Made by a program: the position numbers and the translations under genes | The notes under the pieces: generated by a model | What the model was told of the DNA's origin: nothing | Seen by the model: the letters and a program-made list of their open reading frames with translations, nothing else | Databases searched by the model: none | Part shown: positions 7,821-16,874 of the stretch, in pieces | Layout: every line of letters starts with the position of its first letter | Position numbering within the stretch: the first letter of the stretch is position 1 | Assembly: GCA_023284085.1 (NCBI GenBank) | Contig: JAKVHY010000013.1 | Coordinates: 62,001-126,000 of the forward strand | DNA length: 64,000 nt | Direction of reading: 5' to 3' | Origin: Shewanella benthica | Lineage (GTDB): Bacteria; Pseudomonadota; Gammaproteobacteria; Enterobacterales; Shewanellaceae

Positions 7821-9311
7821 ATGAAAAAAGTAGCTGCACTCGTTTCATGCAGTTTAGTGACTATGGCAGCCAATGCCGCGGTTTTACCTGCTACGCAAAC
7901 TGACAGTCTATGGTTCAAAACCAGTGCACAGCTGGTCAGCGATAAAACCCTGCAAACGAACAAGACCCAAGCCAAAAATGTCATTCTTTTTGTCGGTGAT
8001 GGCATGGGGGTTTCGACACTCACGGCGGCGCGTATCTATCAAGGTCAGCAGATCCAAGGCAATGACGGCGGCGAAGAAAACTTTCTTAGCTTCGAGCAGT
8101 TTCCTTACACGGCCCTCGTTAAGACCTATAACACCAACCAACAGACTCCGGATTCAGCCGGCACCATGACAGCCATGGCCACCGGGGTTAAGTCTAAAGC
8201 CGGAGTGTTATCGGTCTCAGATACCAGCCTTCGCGGTAACTGCTTATCATCTAAGGGGAACGAGTTAATCACCCTAGTCGACTTGGCCAATGCCAAGGGG
8301 CTATCTACTGGCGTTGTCAGCACGGCTCGTATCACACACGCCACACCTGCAGCGACTTATGCAGCAACACCTGAGCGAGGCTGGGAAGCCGACAGTAACC
8401 TGCCGGCTGAAGCCATAACCAATGAGTGTAAAGATATAGCGTATCAGCTAGTGATGCGCGATGAGGCTGACGCTTTGAGTGTGGCATTGGGAGGCGGACG
8501 CCGCAATTTCATTCCAGATACCGTGACTGACGGTGAGAATAAATCGGGTCGTCGCAGTGATGGTGTAGATCTCACTCAGGCCTGGACCGAAAACTTCAGC
8601 AATGCCGCCTATGTGTGGGATAAAGAAGGTTTCGATGCCATAGATGCCAGCACCACAGATCATCTGCTTGGCCTATTTAATTCGTCACATATGGAATATG
8701 AGGCGGACCGACTTGATGACACCGCAGGTGAGCCCTCACTCACAGAGATGACCACCAAGTCCATCGAGATCCTCAACAAGAATGAACAAGGCTACTTGCT
8801 GATCGTCGAGTCGGGCCGAATCGATCACGCTCACCATGCGGGTAATGCCCATCGCGCCCTAGTAGACACGGTGGAATTCTCTAATGCAGTGAAAGCCGCG
8901 TTTGAAAATACCAATCCCGATGAGACCTTAATCATGGTCACCGCAGATCACAGCCATGTATTCACCATTGCCGGTTACCCGGAGCGTGGTAATCCAATTT
9001 TAGGCCTTGTGCATAACGTAGGTGGTGACTTAGCCATAGCTGACGATGGCAAGCCATATACAACATTAGGCTACACCAATGGCCCCGGGGCCGTTATCGG
9101 CCAGCGTGATGATCTTTCATCGGTCGATACAGAGCAGAAAAGTTTTATGCAGCAGTCGTTAGTGCCATTAAACAGTGAAACCCATGCGGGTGAAGATATC
9201 AGCCTGCATGCAACTGGCCCAGGCGCTCATCTGGCTCAAGGTGTTATCGAGCAGAATGTGATCTTCCATATCATCAACCAGGCGCAATCGCTTGGCGGCA
9301 CTAAATACTAA
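7821..9311 (+). CDS. Alkaline phosphatase, PhoA family, exported
   Basis: Phosphomonoesterase that releases phosphate from organic esters in the periplasm or outside. The signal peptide MKKVAALVSCSLVTMAANA is cleaved near residue 19. Metal and active-site motifs are present: DGMGVSTLTAARI, then TPDSAGTMTAM with nucleophile Ser about residue 112, ESGRIDHAHHAGN (zinc/magnesium ligands), and TADHSH. HAGED near the C-terminus supplies another zinc ligand. I start at the ATG with the best signal peptide; an ATG at 7806 would add five residues. It is followed after 27 bp by a lipoprotein paralog. Phosphate control is likely from function but no clear Pho box was seen. Confidence 0.9.
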   Translation: MKKVAALVSCSLVTMAANAAVLPATQTDSLWFKTSAQLVSDKTLQTNKTQAKNVILFVGDGMGVSTLTAARIYQGQQIQGNDGGEENFLSFEQFPYTALVKTYNTNQQTPDSAGTMTAMATGVKSKAGVLSVSDTSLRGNCLSSKGNELITLVDLANAKGLSTGVVSTARITHATPAATYAATPERGWEADSNLPAEAITNECKDIAYQLVMRDEADALSVALGGGRRNFIPDTVTDGENKSGRRSDGVDLTQAWTENFSNAAYVWDKEGFDAIDASTTDHLLGLFNSSHMEYEADRLDDTAGEPSLTEMTTKSIEILNKNEQGYLLIVESGRIDHAHHAGNAHRALVDTVEFSNAVKAAFENTNPDETLIMVTADHSHVFTIAGYPERGNPILGLVHNVGGDLAIADDGKPYTTLGYTNGPGAVIGQRDDLSSVDTEQKSFMQQSLVPLNSETHAGEDISLHATGPGAHLAQGVIEQNVIFHIINQAQSLGGTKY

Positions 9312-9338
9312 TCAAACAGTACTCATCTGGAGCAAATC

Positions 9339-10970
9339 ATGAATAAGAAATTTCTCGTACTGTCGATGGCAGCAGTTTTAGGTTTGGCGGCGTGTGGTAG
9401 CGACGGTGACAATGGCACAAACGGCAGTGACGGTAACAATGGCAACGATGGCAATAACGGTAGCGATGGTAAAGATTGGACCGCGGTCAATGAGTGGTAC
9501 ATAGATGGCCAACGTCGTGTGACTCAAGCCGGTGAACTAGAGGTGAATAACCAAGCAGGCGCGGCTAAAAACATTATCCTTTTCGTCGGTGACGGTATGG
9601 GTGTTTCTACTGTGACAGCGGCGCGAATATTAGATGGTCAACTAAAAGGCAAGACAGGCGAGGAAAACTCACTTTCGTTCGAGACCTTGCCCTATCTTGG
9701 TCTGGCTAAAACCTACAATGTCGATGGTCAGACACCTGATTCTGCCGGCACCATGACGGCCATGGTCACAGGAGTTAAAACCGATGTTGGCGTACTTTCA
9801 CAGGCTGAAGGTGTGATTCGCGGAAATTGTGCGTCGACTCAGGGACAAGATCTGATGACTTCCATCGAGCTTGCCTCTATTGCAGGCATGTCCACGGGAG
9901 TGATCTCTACCGCCCGTATCACCCATGCAACCCCTGCCGCGACCTATGCCCATTCACCTGAACGCAACTGGGAAAGTGATGCGGACCTGACGGCAGAAGC
10001 CGTGACCAACGGCTGTAAAGATATCGCGGCTCAACTGCTAGATTACAGCTTTGGCTCGGGTATCAACGTGATTATGGGCGGCGGACGTCGCGCATTTATC
10101 CCTAATACTATGACAGATCCTGAAGGCAAGAGTGGTAAGCGACTCGATGGCCGTGACTTAACATCTGAGTGGACCGCTAAATATGCCAACTCGGCTTATG
10201 TTGCCGACAGAGACAGTTTCTTAGCATTGGACCCTGCAACCACAAACCATGCCCTTGGCCTGTTTAATTCATCTCATATGGAATATGACTACGACCGTAC
10301 GACGGACGGCGCGACTGGCGAGCCATCCCTTGCCGAAATGACGGCCAAGTCTATCGACATTCTCAAGAAGAATGATAAAGGCTTCGTGCTTATCATAGAA
10401 GCGGGTCGTATCGACCACGCCCACCATGCAGGCAATGCAGCAAGAGCGCTACACGACACAATAGCTCTGTCTGAAGCCGTACGCGTCGCCATGGAAAAAA
10501 CCTCCAGCAAGGATACTCTGCTTGTGGTTACCGCAGATCACAGCCATGTGTTCACCATTGCCGGTTACCCGACTCGAGGCAATCCGATTCTGGGTCTTGT
10601 GAAGGGCAATGATTCCAGCGGCATCTCAGCCGTCACTAACTCTACCGATGCCAACGGCATGCCCTACACAACAGTGGGCTACACCAATGGTCGCGGTTAC
10701 GCAGCCTTGGAAACTGGCGGAGATGAGCGCTATGGCCTACCAATAGCAGCTGGTCGTTTCGACCTCAACTATGTGGACACACAAAGTGCTGGATTCCATC
10801 AAGAAGCCTTGGTGCCATTAAGCTCTGAAACCCATGCGGGTGAAGATGTGGGGATTTTTGCCAGCGGACCCGGTGCACACTTGGTGCAAGGCACTGTAGA
10901 GCAGAACCATATTTTCCATGTAATAAACCACGCCGCTAGCTTAGTCGAAAAAGCCGAAACGGCTCTATAA
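9339..10970 (+). CDS. Alkaline phosphatase, PhoA family, lipoprotein form
   Basis: Paralog of the preceding gene with all the same motifs (nucleophile Ser about residue 135 in TPDSAGTMTAM; EAGRIDHAHHAGN; TADHSH). It differs at the N-terminus: a lipobox LAAC (Cys19) followed by ~25 residues of Gly/Asn/Asp repeats (units like NGSDGNNGND). These form a flexible tether, with Gly at +2 predicting the outer membrane. The start has GGAGC 8 bases upstream. With the secreted paralog it gives one diffusible and one anchored enzyme from one transcript. A 9-bp inverted repeat lies downstream at 10984-11024. Confidence 0.9.
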   Translation: MNKKFLVLSMAAVLGLAACGSDGDNGTNGSDGNNGNDGNNGSDGKDWTAVNEWYIDGQRRVTQAGELEVNNQAGAAKNIILFVGDGMGVSTVTAARILDGQLKGKTGEENSLSFETLPYLGLAKTYNVDGQTPDSAGTMTAMVTGVKTDVGVLSQAEGVIRGNCASTQGQDLMTSIELASIAGMSTGVISTARITHATPAATYAHSPERNWESDADLTAEAVTNGCKDIAAQLLDYSFGSGINVIMGGGRRAFIPNTMTDPEGKSGKRLDGRDLTSEWTAKYANSAYVADRDSFLALDPATTNHALGLFNSSHMEYDYDRTTDGATGEPSLAEMTAKSIDILKKNDKGFVLIIEAGRIDHAHHAGNAARALHDTIALSEAVRVAMEKTSSKDTLLVVTADHSHVFTIAGYPTRGNPILGLVKGNDSSGISAVTNSTDANGMPYTTVGYTNGRGYAALETGGDERYGLPIAAGRFDLNYVDTQSAGFHQEALVPLSSETHAGEDVGIFASGPGAHLVQGTVEQNHIFHVINHAASLVEKAETAL

Positions 10971-10983
10971 GCTCTGTTTATCG

Positions 10984-11024
10984 GGCCGTCTAATCTTATA
11001 CCCATCAGTATGACGTAGACGGCC
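10984..11024. repeat. Intergenic inverted repeat after the second phosphatase gene
   Basis: GGCCGTCTA (10984-10992) pairs with TAGACGGCC (11016-11024) across a 23-base loop, with no U-run after it. It could be an mRNA-stabilising or attenuating hairpin within the phosphatase operon rather than a terminator. Confidence 0.5.
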
Positions 11025-11057
11025 TTCACTCAAACAATCCAAAGCACAGGAGTTGTT

Positions 11058-11882
11058 ATGAAGTATTCTTTGCTTAGCGCCGCCCTACTCGTCTGTTTCG
11101 TTCACACAGTGTCGGCTCATTCGACAGCGAGTCATGCCACCGCAGCTAACCTATCAACAGCGAGCCAATCGACGCAGGCCCAGCCAGCCTTGAGTGTTAA
11201 GCTAACTCACAAGGCGCAGCAGGTATGCGACGGCGTATCCCCAAGCCAGCTCAGCGCAACTTATGTGATATTTAAGGGAGTTGACTCGGGTAAGCTAAGT
11301 CATGAGCTGCAACTGACACGCTACCAAGATACGGTTATCTACCAAAGGTCGCCGCAAACCTTCGAGGCTTGGCAGCGCAACGGCGAATATATTCGCTACT
11401 TTCCAATGGATAAGCGCTCAGTGAGTTATCGCACCGGCGACCTTCTATCTCTCAATATCAGCTATGATTTAGAACAGGTCTTTCATCTCGTCTCACCAGA
11501 TGTACGCTCTGAGCTTAAGCAAGCCGATGATATCCAGCACACTTGCCTGACCCTTGAGAGTGTTAGCGGTGAACAGGGAGGGCAAGAGGTGAGCCTGCAG
11601 TGGGCAACATCACTCGAGCTGCCCTACCGCCTCACTATGGGGCGAGGTGAACAGCAACTCACTTATCAACTCATCGAGGTGAAGCCTGTCACATCAGTGG
11701 ATTTTAAGACCTTGACTGCGGGATACAAAGATATCGATTTTGCCGATGTCGGCGACAGCGAGTCAGATCCCTTTATCGCCAAGATGATCACTCAGGGCTT
11801 CATTCAACACGGCAGTTCAGGATTTTATAATAGTGACGGACAACAGATGCCCGGCGATGGTCATAATGGCCACTCACACTAA
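11058..11882 (+). CDS. Exported protein of unknown function with histidine-rich tail
   Basis: 274 residues with a cleavable signal (MKYSLLSAALLVCFVHTVSA) followed by a Ser/Thr/Ala/His-rich linker. The body has a beta-rich pattern (YVIFKGVDSGKLSHELQLTRY) resembling outer-membrane lipoprotein carrier-type folds, but I do not recognise the family. It ends in GDGHNGHSH, a possible metal-binding tail. Two cysteines (in VCDGVS and HTCLTL) could form a disulfide. AGGAGT precedes the ATG. It lies 87 bp after the phosphatases in the same direction and is terminated at 11958-11985, so a role alongside those zinc enzymes is plausible but unproven. Confidence 0.65.
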   Translation: MKYSLLSAALLVCFVHTVSAHSTASHATAANLSTASQSTQAQPALSVKLTHKAQQVCDGVSPSQLSATYVIFKGVDSGKLSHELQLTRYQDTVIYQRSPQTFEAWQRNGEYIRYFPMDKRSVSYRTGDLLSLNISYDLEQVFHLVSPDVRSELKQADDIQHTCLTLESVSGEQGGQEVSLQWATSLELPYRLTMGRGEQQLTYQLIEVKPVTSVDFKTLTAGYKDIDFADVGDSESDPFIAKMITQGFIQHGSSGFYNSDGQQMPGDGHNGHSH

Positions 11883-11957
11883 CAATACGTTAATGAGGCG
11901 CTAACAGTAGCAGTAACGAATCTTACTATTGGCCTTACTGCTGCGAATAGTAAAAAC

Positions 11958-11985
11958 AAAAAAGTCTGCCTCGGCAGACTTTTTT
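11958..11985. terminator. Bidirectional Rho-independent terminator
   Basis: AAAAAAGTCTGCC-TC-GGCAGACTTTTTT. A 13-base stem with A-run and U-run on either side serves the phosphatase operon and the convergent threonine aldolase gene. Confidence 0.93.
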
Positions 11986-12032
11986 ATGACCCGATTTACC
12001 ATTTCTGAAAAATTAGCGAATCACCGGCAGCG

Positions 12033-13043
12033 TTAAGCCAACAAGCCTTTAAGTTTAGCGATGAAGGTATCGATATCGGCTCGTCTGATATCGGCATGGG
12101 TCACTAGCCTCAAAGTGGAGCCTGGGCTGATTAATATCCCCAGAGACTTAAGCTCGGTCGCAATATGCTTGATGTCCACATCTTGCTTTACCTCAGCAAA
12201 CAGCATATTGGTTTGCACCTGCGTCAGATCTATCTCAAATTCATCAAGCTCAGACAAACACTCGGCTAAATAGCGCGCATTGTCATGATCGATAGCCAGG
12301 CGATCGACTTGGTCAGTGATAGCCAGTTTAGCCGCCGCGGCTAAAATACCGGCTTGGCGCATGCCACCGCCAAGCATCTTGCGCCAGCGCCTGGCTTTAT
12401 GAATTAAGCGCTCATCACCTAAAAGCAAGGAGCCTACCGGGGCACACAAGCCTTTAGAGAGGCAGATAGAAACGGAATCAAAATATTGGGTAATGTCAGC
12501 GATTGCGATATTTTGCGCAACGGCCGCATTAGCGACTCGAGCCCCATCTAAGTGGATTTTCAGCTTGTTGTCGAATGCTAACGTTTGCGCTTGTGCCAAA
12601 TAGGCCTGGGGCAAGACTTTACCCCCAATGGTGTTCTCGAGACTGAGCAATTGAGTGCGAGCAAAGTGGACATCATCAGGCTTAATTGCCGCCTGAATAT
12701 CGGTAAGCAAGATACTGCCGTCAGCTTGATTAGTAAGAGGCTGAGGCTGGATGCTGCCAAGTACCGCCGCGCCGCCTCCTTCAAACTTGTAGTTATGAGC
12801 CTGCTGACCACAAATATACTCATCACCACGTTCACAATGAGCCATCAATGCCAATAAGTTTGCTTGAGTACCAGATGAAGTGAATAAGGCACCATCGAAG
12901 CCATACATCTCGGCGGCCATTGCCTCTAAACTGTTTACCGTAGGATCATCGCCATAAACATCATCTCCTACTTCGGCATTGGCTATTGCCTCGCGCATTG
13001 CAGTCGTTGGCTTGGTTACTGTATCACTGCGAAAATCGATCAT
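12033..13043 (-). CDS. ltaE: Low-specificity L-threonine aldolase
   Basis: PLP enzyme that cleaves L-threonine and L-allo-threonine to glycine and acetaldehyde in the cytoplasm. The full-length 336 residues begin MIDFRSDTVTKPT, the family hallmark. GDDVYGDDPTVN follows, then the PLP-binding segment SSGTQANLLAL, HLDGARVANA, and the Schiff-base lysine in SICLSKGLCAPVGS. Transcribed alone and ending at the shared terminator. Confidence 0.95.
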   Translation of the reverse strand: MIDFRSDTVTKPTTAMREAIANAEVGDDVYGDDPTVNSLEAMAAEMYGFDGALFTSSGTQANLLALMAHCERGDEYICGQQAHNYKFEGGGAAVLGSIQPQPLTNQADGSILLTDIQAAIKPDDVHFARTQLLSLENTIGGKVLPQAYLAQAQTLAFDNKLKIHLDGARVANAAVAQNIAIADITQYFDSVSICLSKGLCAPVGSLLLGDERLIHKARRWRKMLGGGMRQAGILAAAAKLAITDQVDRLAIDHDNARYLAECLSELDEFEIDLTQVQTNMLFAEVKQDVDIKHIATELKSLGILISPGSTLRLVTHADIRRADIDTFIAKLKGLLA

Positions 13044-13412
13044 CTTAGCCCTTGTTTATGATTTCGAGGCATGAATACTACTCCCTGAACATAGCGAGTA
13101 CCAGTATTTATCCGCCAAAAATAAAGGTCGTTAGAGCATAAGACAATGTCAAAAATTATCACCAGTAAAACAAGACTTAACACAATAAAAACCCAACATG
13201 ACAACAATAATCAACCAAAGCCGTGATAATGGAACGATTTAATAAAATTGGATTATTATTACTAACCACAAAATGAGTACAATCAAGCTTAAAACGATAA
13301 TTTAAAAATATATACATTATTAATTCTAATCATAAAAAGAAATATTTATACCTGTCTCTTTGGCTTCTTATCAGGCAAAATCCGTCTTCTTTTACTCAGT
13401 GGCACTCTTATT
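13044..13412. other. AT-rich intergenic region, divergent promoters
   Basis: About 370 bp between ltaE and the TRIC-type gene, markedly AT-rich. No gene, RNA or clear operator was found. Confidence 0.5.
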
Positions 13413-14045
13413 ATGCAAGAAGTTCAATTTATCAGCCTTCTTTGGCTTATCGGTATCATAGCCGAAGCGATGACAGGTGCCCTCTGTGCCGGTAAGAAAC
13501 AGATGGATCTATTCGGCGTCGTCATCATAGGCTGTGCCACGGCTATCGGTGGCGGTACCTTGCGTGACATGATGCTGGGGAACTATCCCTTGATCTGGGT
13601 AGAGAACGTTCATTACCTTATCGCCATTGCATTTGCTTCATTGCTCACCGTAGTGATTGCCCCCGTGATGCGCTATCTGTCTAAACTCTTCTTAGCCATA
13701 GATGCCTTAGGTTTAGCGGTATTTTCTATTGTCGGTGCCCAGAAGACACTATTACTAGGGTTTAGCCCGCTAGTGGCCGTCGTCATGGGGCTAGTAACTG
13801 GCGTTTTTGGTGGCGTTATTCGTGACATCTTGTGCAATCAAGTCCCGCTGATCTTTAAGAAAGAACTCTATGCCTTAGTCGCCCTGCTCACTGCCGCACT
13901 CTATGTGGGTCTTAAGTCATACGGAGTCAGTGAATGGATCAACCTGGCCATCTGCCTGCCATTTGGTTTCGGCTTAAGAATGCTGGCAATAAAATTCCAT
14001 TGGGGCATGCCAAAATTTGATTATCAATATGGTGAGGTACATTAA
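13413..14045 (+). CDS. Trimeric intracellular cation (TRIC) channel family protein, YadS/YicG-like
   Basis: Inner-membrane channel-type protein of the UPF0126/TRIC family. 210 residues, about seven helices arranged as an internal duplication. The paired signatures are AIGGGTLRDMMLG near residue 47 and GVFGGVIRDILCN near residue 135, where the GG-x-x-RD turns are the family hallmark. There is no strong ribosome-binding site. Prokaryotic TRICs conduct monovalent cations; the physiological role here is unknown. Its 3' flank is the large CTAG repeat array. Confidence 0.88.
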   Translation: MQEVQFISLLWLIGIIAEAMTGALCAGKKQMDLFGVVIIGCATAIGGGTLRDMMLGNYPLIWVENVHYLIAIAFASLLTVVIAPVMRYLSKLFLAIDALGLAVFSIVGAQKTLLLGFSPLVAVVMGLVTGVFGGVIRDILCNQVPLIFKKELYALVALLTAALYVGLKSYGVSEWINLAICLPFGFGLRMLAIKFHWGMPKFDYQYGEVH

Positions 14046-14054
14046 TGCCTGAGG

Positions 14055-14402
14055 ATCTAGTTCCTAGCTTCCTAGATTCCTAGTTCCTAGATTCCTAGTT
14101 CCTAGTTCCTAGATTCCTAGTTCCTAGATTCCTAGATTCCTAGTTCCTAGATTCCTAGATTCCTAGTTCCTAGATTCCTAGTTCCTAGATTCCTAGATTC
14201 CTAGTTCCTAGATTCCTAGATTCCTAGTTCCTAGATTCCTAGATTCCTAGTTCCTAGATTCCTAGTTTCTAGATTCCTAGTTCCTAGATTCCTAGTTCCT
14301 AGATTCCTAGTTCCTAGATTCCTAGTTCCTAGATTCCTAGATTCCTAGATTCCTAGATTCCTAGATTCCTAGATTCCTAGATTCCTAGATTCCTAGTTCC
14401 TA
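14055..14402. repeat. Large minisatellite of TTCCTAG (7-mer) and ATTCCTAG (8-mer) units
   Basis: About 45 head-to-tail units, nearly all exactly TTCCTAG or ATTCCTAG, with a few variants (CTTCCTAG at the left edge, TTTCTAG near 14265, TTCCTAT at the right edge). The left part alternates 7- and 8-mers irregularly. The last stretch from ~14330 is a homogeneous run of 8-mers. Every unit carries CTAG, a tetranucleotide normally rare in enterobacteria-like genomes. It sits between the TRIC stop codon and a terminator, so it may be transcribed as a 3' untranslated region. Confidence 0.97.
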
Positions 14403-14410
14403 TGCATAAC

Positions 14411-14441
14411 GAAGATTTATACCCGTCCCTGGTAAATCTTC
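14411..14441. repeat. Hairpin next to the minisatellite
   Basis: GAAGATTTA (14411-14419) and TAAATCTTC (14433-14441) form an imperfectly extended stem just outside the repeat array. Confidence 0.5.
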
Positions 14442-14459
14442 ATAAATGTTCCAGACATA

Positions 14460-14487
14460 GAAAAGGTCGGCAAATGCCGACCTTTTC
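14460..14487. terminator. Rho-independent terminator
   Basis: GAAAAGGTCGGC-AAAT-GCCGACCTTTTC, an 11-12 base stem with flanking A/T runs. It ends the TRIC transcript after the repeat array and may also serve mscS from the other side. Confidence 0.88.
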
Positions 14488-14594
14488 TCTTTTTAACTTC
14501 CAGCTATCTAACTATCTGCAATCTAACTATCTGTAATCTTACTCGGTGCGCTAGCGTGTGAGTAAGACCTAGCTGTCACTACAAGAGTGTAGAC

Positions 14595-15437
14595 TTAAGC
14601 TGCTACAGAAGATGCAACTGCTGGTGTCTCTTTCAAGTGAAGATCCATCTGAGGGTATGGAATACCTATGTTAGCTTCATCCAGTGCTAGTTTAATCTGC
14701 TCTAGAATTTCAAAATAAGCTGGCCAGTAATCGCTGCCTTTAACCCATGGACGCACCACGAAGTTAACCGACGAATCCGCAAGCTCAGACAGTGCGATAG
14801 TGCAAGCAGGATCTTTCAATACATACTGGTTATTCTCAATAACGCGTGTCAGTACCTTCTTCGTTTCAAGAAGATCTGCATCATAAGAAACACCGATAAC
14901 GAAATCGACCCGACGAGTCTCCATCGCAGAGTAGTTGGTGATTGTGCCATCCATCATGGCCGAGTTTGGCACCACGATAAGTTTATTATCCGGTGTTAAT
15001 AGCTTAGTTGAGAATATAGTGATCTCATTGACTGTACCCGCAATACCGGCGGCTTCAACATAATCACCGACACGACACGGGCGGAACATCACCATCAAGA
15101 CGCCTGAAGCGAAATTAGACAGTGAGCCTTGTAGGGCCAAGCCAATCGCTAGACCCGCGGCACCGATAACAGCAACCAGTGATGCTGTCTGTACGCCAAT
15201 TTGTCCAAGCGTGGCCACTATGGTGAACACAAACACCAGTGACCATGCCATATTTGAAACAAATGAAACAACGGTAGGATCAACCTTACGTTTGGTCATC
15301 AACTTACTAGATAGCTTCTTAGCAAGACCGGCACAATATTTACCGATAATAAAAATAACAATCGCAAAAATGATCTTCATTCCATAGGTCACGATAAGCT
15401 CTGGCGCTTGCTCGATCAAACCTTCCAAGTTTTCCAT
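14595..15437 (-). CDS. mscS: Small-conductance mechanosensitive channel MscS
   Basis: Inner-membrane tension-gated channel that releases solutes on hypo-osmotic shock. The 280 residues match E. coli MscS length. Three membrane helices are followed by the pore helix with GAAGLAIGLALQGSLSNFASGV (Gly/Ala packing, conserved). The beta domain contains FRPCRVGDYVEAAGIAGTV, and the alpha/beta vestibule begins at VVPNSAMMDGTITNYS. AGGGAG lies before the ATG. Monocistronic. Confidence 0.94.
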   Translation of the reverse strand: MENLEGLIEQAPELIVTYGMKIIFAIVIFIIGKYCAGLAKKLSSKLMTKRKVDPTVVSFVSNMAWSLVFVFTIVATLGQIGVQTASLVAVIGAAGLAIGLALQGSLSNFASGVLMVMFRPCRVGDYVEAAGIAGTVNEITIFSTKLLTPDNKLIVVPNSAMMDGTITNYSAMETRRVDFVIGVSYDADLLETKKVLTRVIENNQYVLKDPACTIALSELADSSVNFVVRPWVKGSDYWPAYFEILEQIKLALDEANIGIPYPQMDLHLKETPAVASSVAA

Positions 15438-15500
15438 GTATTACTCCCTAAAAATTTCCCAAACAAATGTCTGGGTTAACACAATTCAAATCTAACACCG

Positions 15501-15530
15501 AAAAACAGCTCATATAAATATGAGCTGTTT
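15501..15530 (-). terminator. Rho-independent terminator (minus strand) after the OmpA-like gene
   Basis: Twelve-base stem AAACAGCTCATA / TATGAGCTGTTT with a U-run on the minus strand, 62 bp beyond the OmpA-like stop codon. Confidence 0.88.
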
Positions 15531-15591
15531 CATTTCAGGTTTAATTCAAATCAAAATTTTAAGCGGCTCTCTGAGCCCTACTTTTAGACAC

Positions 15592-16161
15592 CTAGTGACT
15601 GACCTCCACCACAAAATTGACCCGTCGATTCAGGGCCCTGCCTACTGGTGTATCATTTGTCCCCATTGGAGAGCGTGTTCCCATTCCTCTCACAATAAAG
15701 CGCTCCGGGTCAAAGCCATAATCATCAACTAAGATCCCCATGACAGTTTTTGCCCTTGCCTCGGATAAGAGCAGATTGGCCTCTACACTCCCGACGGAAT
15801 CTGTATGTCCAATGAGGCATAGCTTAACGTCATTTAGCTGTAAAAATTGTTTTATTTGAGCGAGAACTTGCCATTGCGAATAGAGTATCTCAGTCTTAGC
15901 GAACTCAAAGTTTAACGCTAACTCAGTGGCCTGGATACAAGTCTCGGGATAAACCTTGTCATCACTTGTGATTAAACAAATCGACTTAAATAATCGACTC
16001 TTGTCACAACCTGAAGCATCGACAAGCACGCCCGTGGGCGTATGCGGGCAGGCATCCTTGATATCCGGTACCCCATCTTTATCACTATCATTCCAGCCAA
16101 ATGCTACCGGACTGAGAACAAGCCCAATAAAACATAATAAAATAAGCCAAAATTTATTCAT
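15592..16161 (-). CDS. OmpA-family peptidoglycan-binding protein with one thrombospondin-3-like repeat
   Basis: Periplasmic or outer-membrane-associated cell wall-binding protein of 189 residues. It has a signal peptide (MNKFWLILLCFIGLVLSPVA...), a short Asp-rich calcium-binding type-3 repeat (DSDKDGVPDIKDACP), a linker, then a C-terminal OmpA domain. Key segments are CLIGHTDSVGSVEANLLLSE and RGMGTRSPMGTNDTPVGRAL, with the usual Asp/Arg diaminopimelate contacts. There is no N-terminal OmpA barrel. It anchors envelope to murein, by family. Confidence 0.88.
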   Translation of the reverse strand: MNKFWLILLCFIGLVLSPVAFGWNDSDKDGVPDIKDACPHTPTGVLVDASGCDKSRLFKSICLITSDDKVYPETCIQATELALNFEFAKTEILYSQWQVLAQIKQFLQLNDVKLCLIGHTDSVGSVEANLLLSEARAKTVMGILVDDYGFDPERFIVRGMGTRSPMGTNDTPVGRALNRRVNFVVEVSH

Positions 16162-16374
16162 CGTTTGTAACCTATATCGCCATTGACGCCTATGGCTTGT
16201 GCCTAAGGCTTATATAGCTCATCGGCCCTGATGTGAAATGCTAAAGATTATCCTCGCAGATATGGCGTATTTTATATCCTTCTGCAAATTTCGCAATTAC
16301 TTAGCACGATAAACTTTAAACGAGTCACGAAAATCTAATATTGACTAATTTAGCCAATCGAGTTAGCTAAGTCA

Positions 16375-16791
16375 CTAAATCGGTGCTGTCAGTAGCCGCT
16401 GACAAATACGGTCATAGACATAATTAAAAGCAATGGCGTAGAAGAAGAACAACACCAGAAACGTAAACTCGAGTAAGAAAGCGGCGAATATTGAAATACC
16501 CAGGAACCAAGATACTAGCGGTAAGGTCGCGACTATGATGCCTCCTTCGAAGCCCAGTGCATGGCCTATTCTTATGCCAATGCTACGCTGATTTCTGTTA
16601 CTGCCGAATTTCTTATCGAACCAGATATTATAAAAATAGTTCCAAATGACCGCATAGACACTCAGGCCGATAGCAACCAAGAGTAATTCGGAAGTGTCTT
16701 TCCCGGTGATAATAATAGCTAGAGGCACGACTATCACTAGGGCAAACAGCTCGAATAAAATGGCATGGGTAACACGTTGCTTGGTTGTCAT
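16375..16791 (-). CDS. PACE-family (AceI-like) multidrug efflux transporter
   Basis: 138-residue, four-helix inner-membrane exporter of the proteobacterial antimicrobial compound efflux family. It has two tandem BTP halves. Signature motifs are RVTHAILFE in helix 1, WNYFYNIWFDKKFG after helix 2, RIGHALGFEGG in helix 3 and YAIAFNYVYDRI in helix 4. The glutamate in LFE is the conserved membrane acidic residue. It is divergent from a LysR gene, as in the AceI/AceR arrangement, which suggests substrate-induced expression. Substrate unknown (chlorhexidine-like biocides or polyamines in relatives). Confidence 0.92.
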   Translation of the reverse strand: MTTKQRVTHAILFELFALVIVVPLAIIITGKDTSELLLVAIGLSVYAVIWNYFYNIWFDKKFGSNRNQRSIGIRIGHALGFEGGIIVATLPLVSWFLGISIFAAFLLEFTFLVLFFFYAIAFNYVYDRICQRLLTAPI

Positions 16792-16874
16792 CAGGCGACT
16801 CCTCTAAAAGACTTGCAGCCATTATCAAGCCAAATTATGATAGTACAAAGTTAGTTACCATCACAAATACTGAT

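Noticed and set aside
7631..8023. 130-residue minus-strand ORF over the phosphatase start
   Set aside because: It overlaps the signal-peptide region of a well-supported phosphatase gene antisense and has no recognisable features.
14055..14402. CRISPR array
   Set aside because: The units are contiguous 7/8-mers with no spacers and no cas genes nearby.
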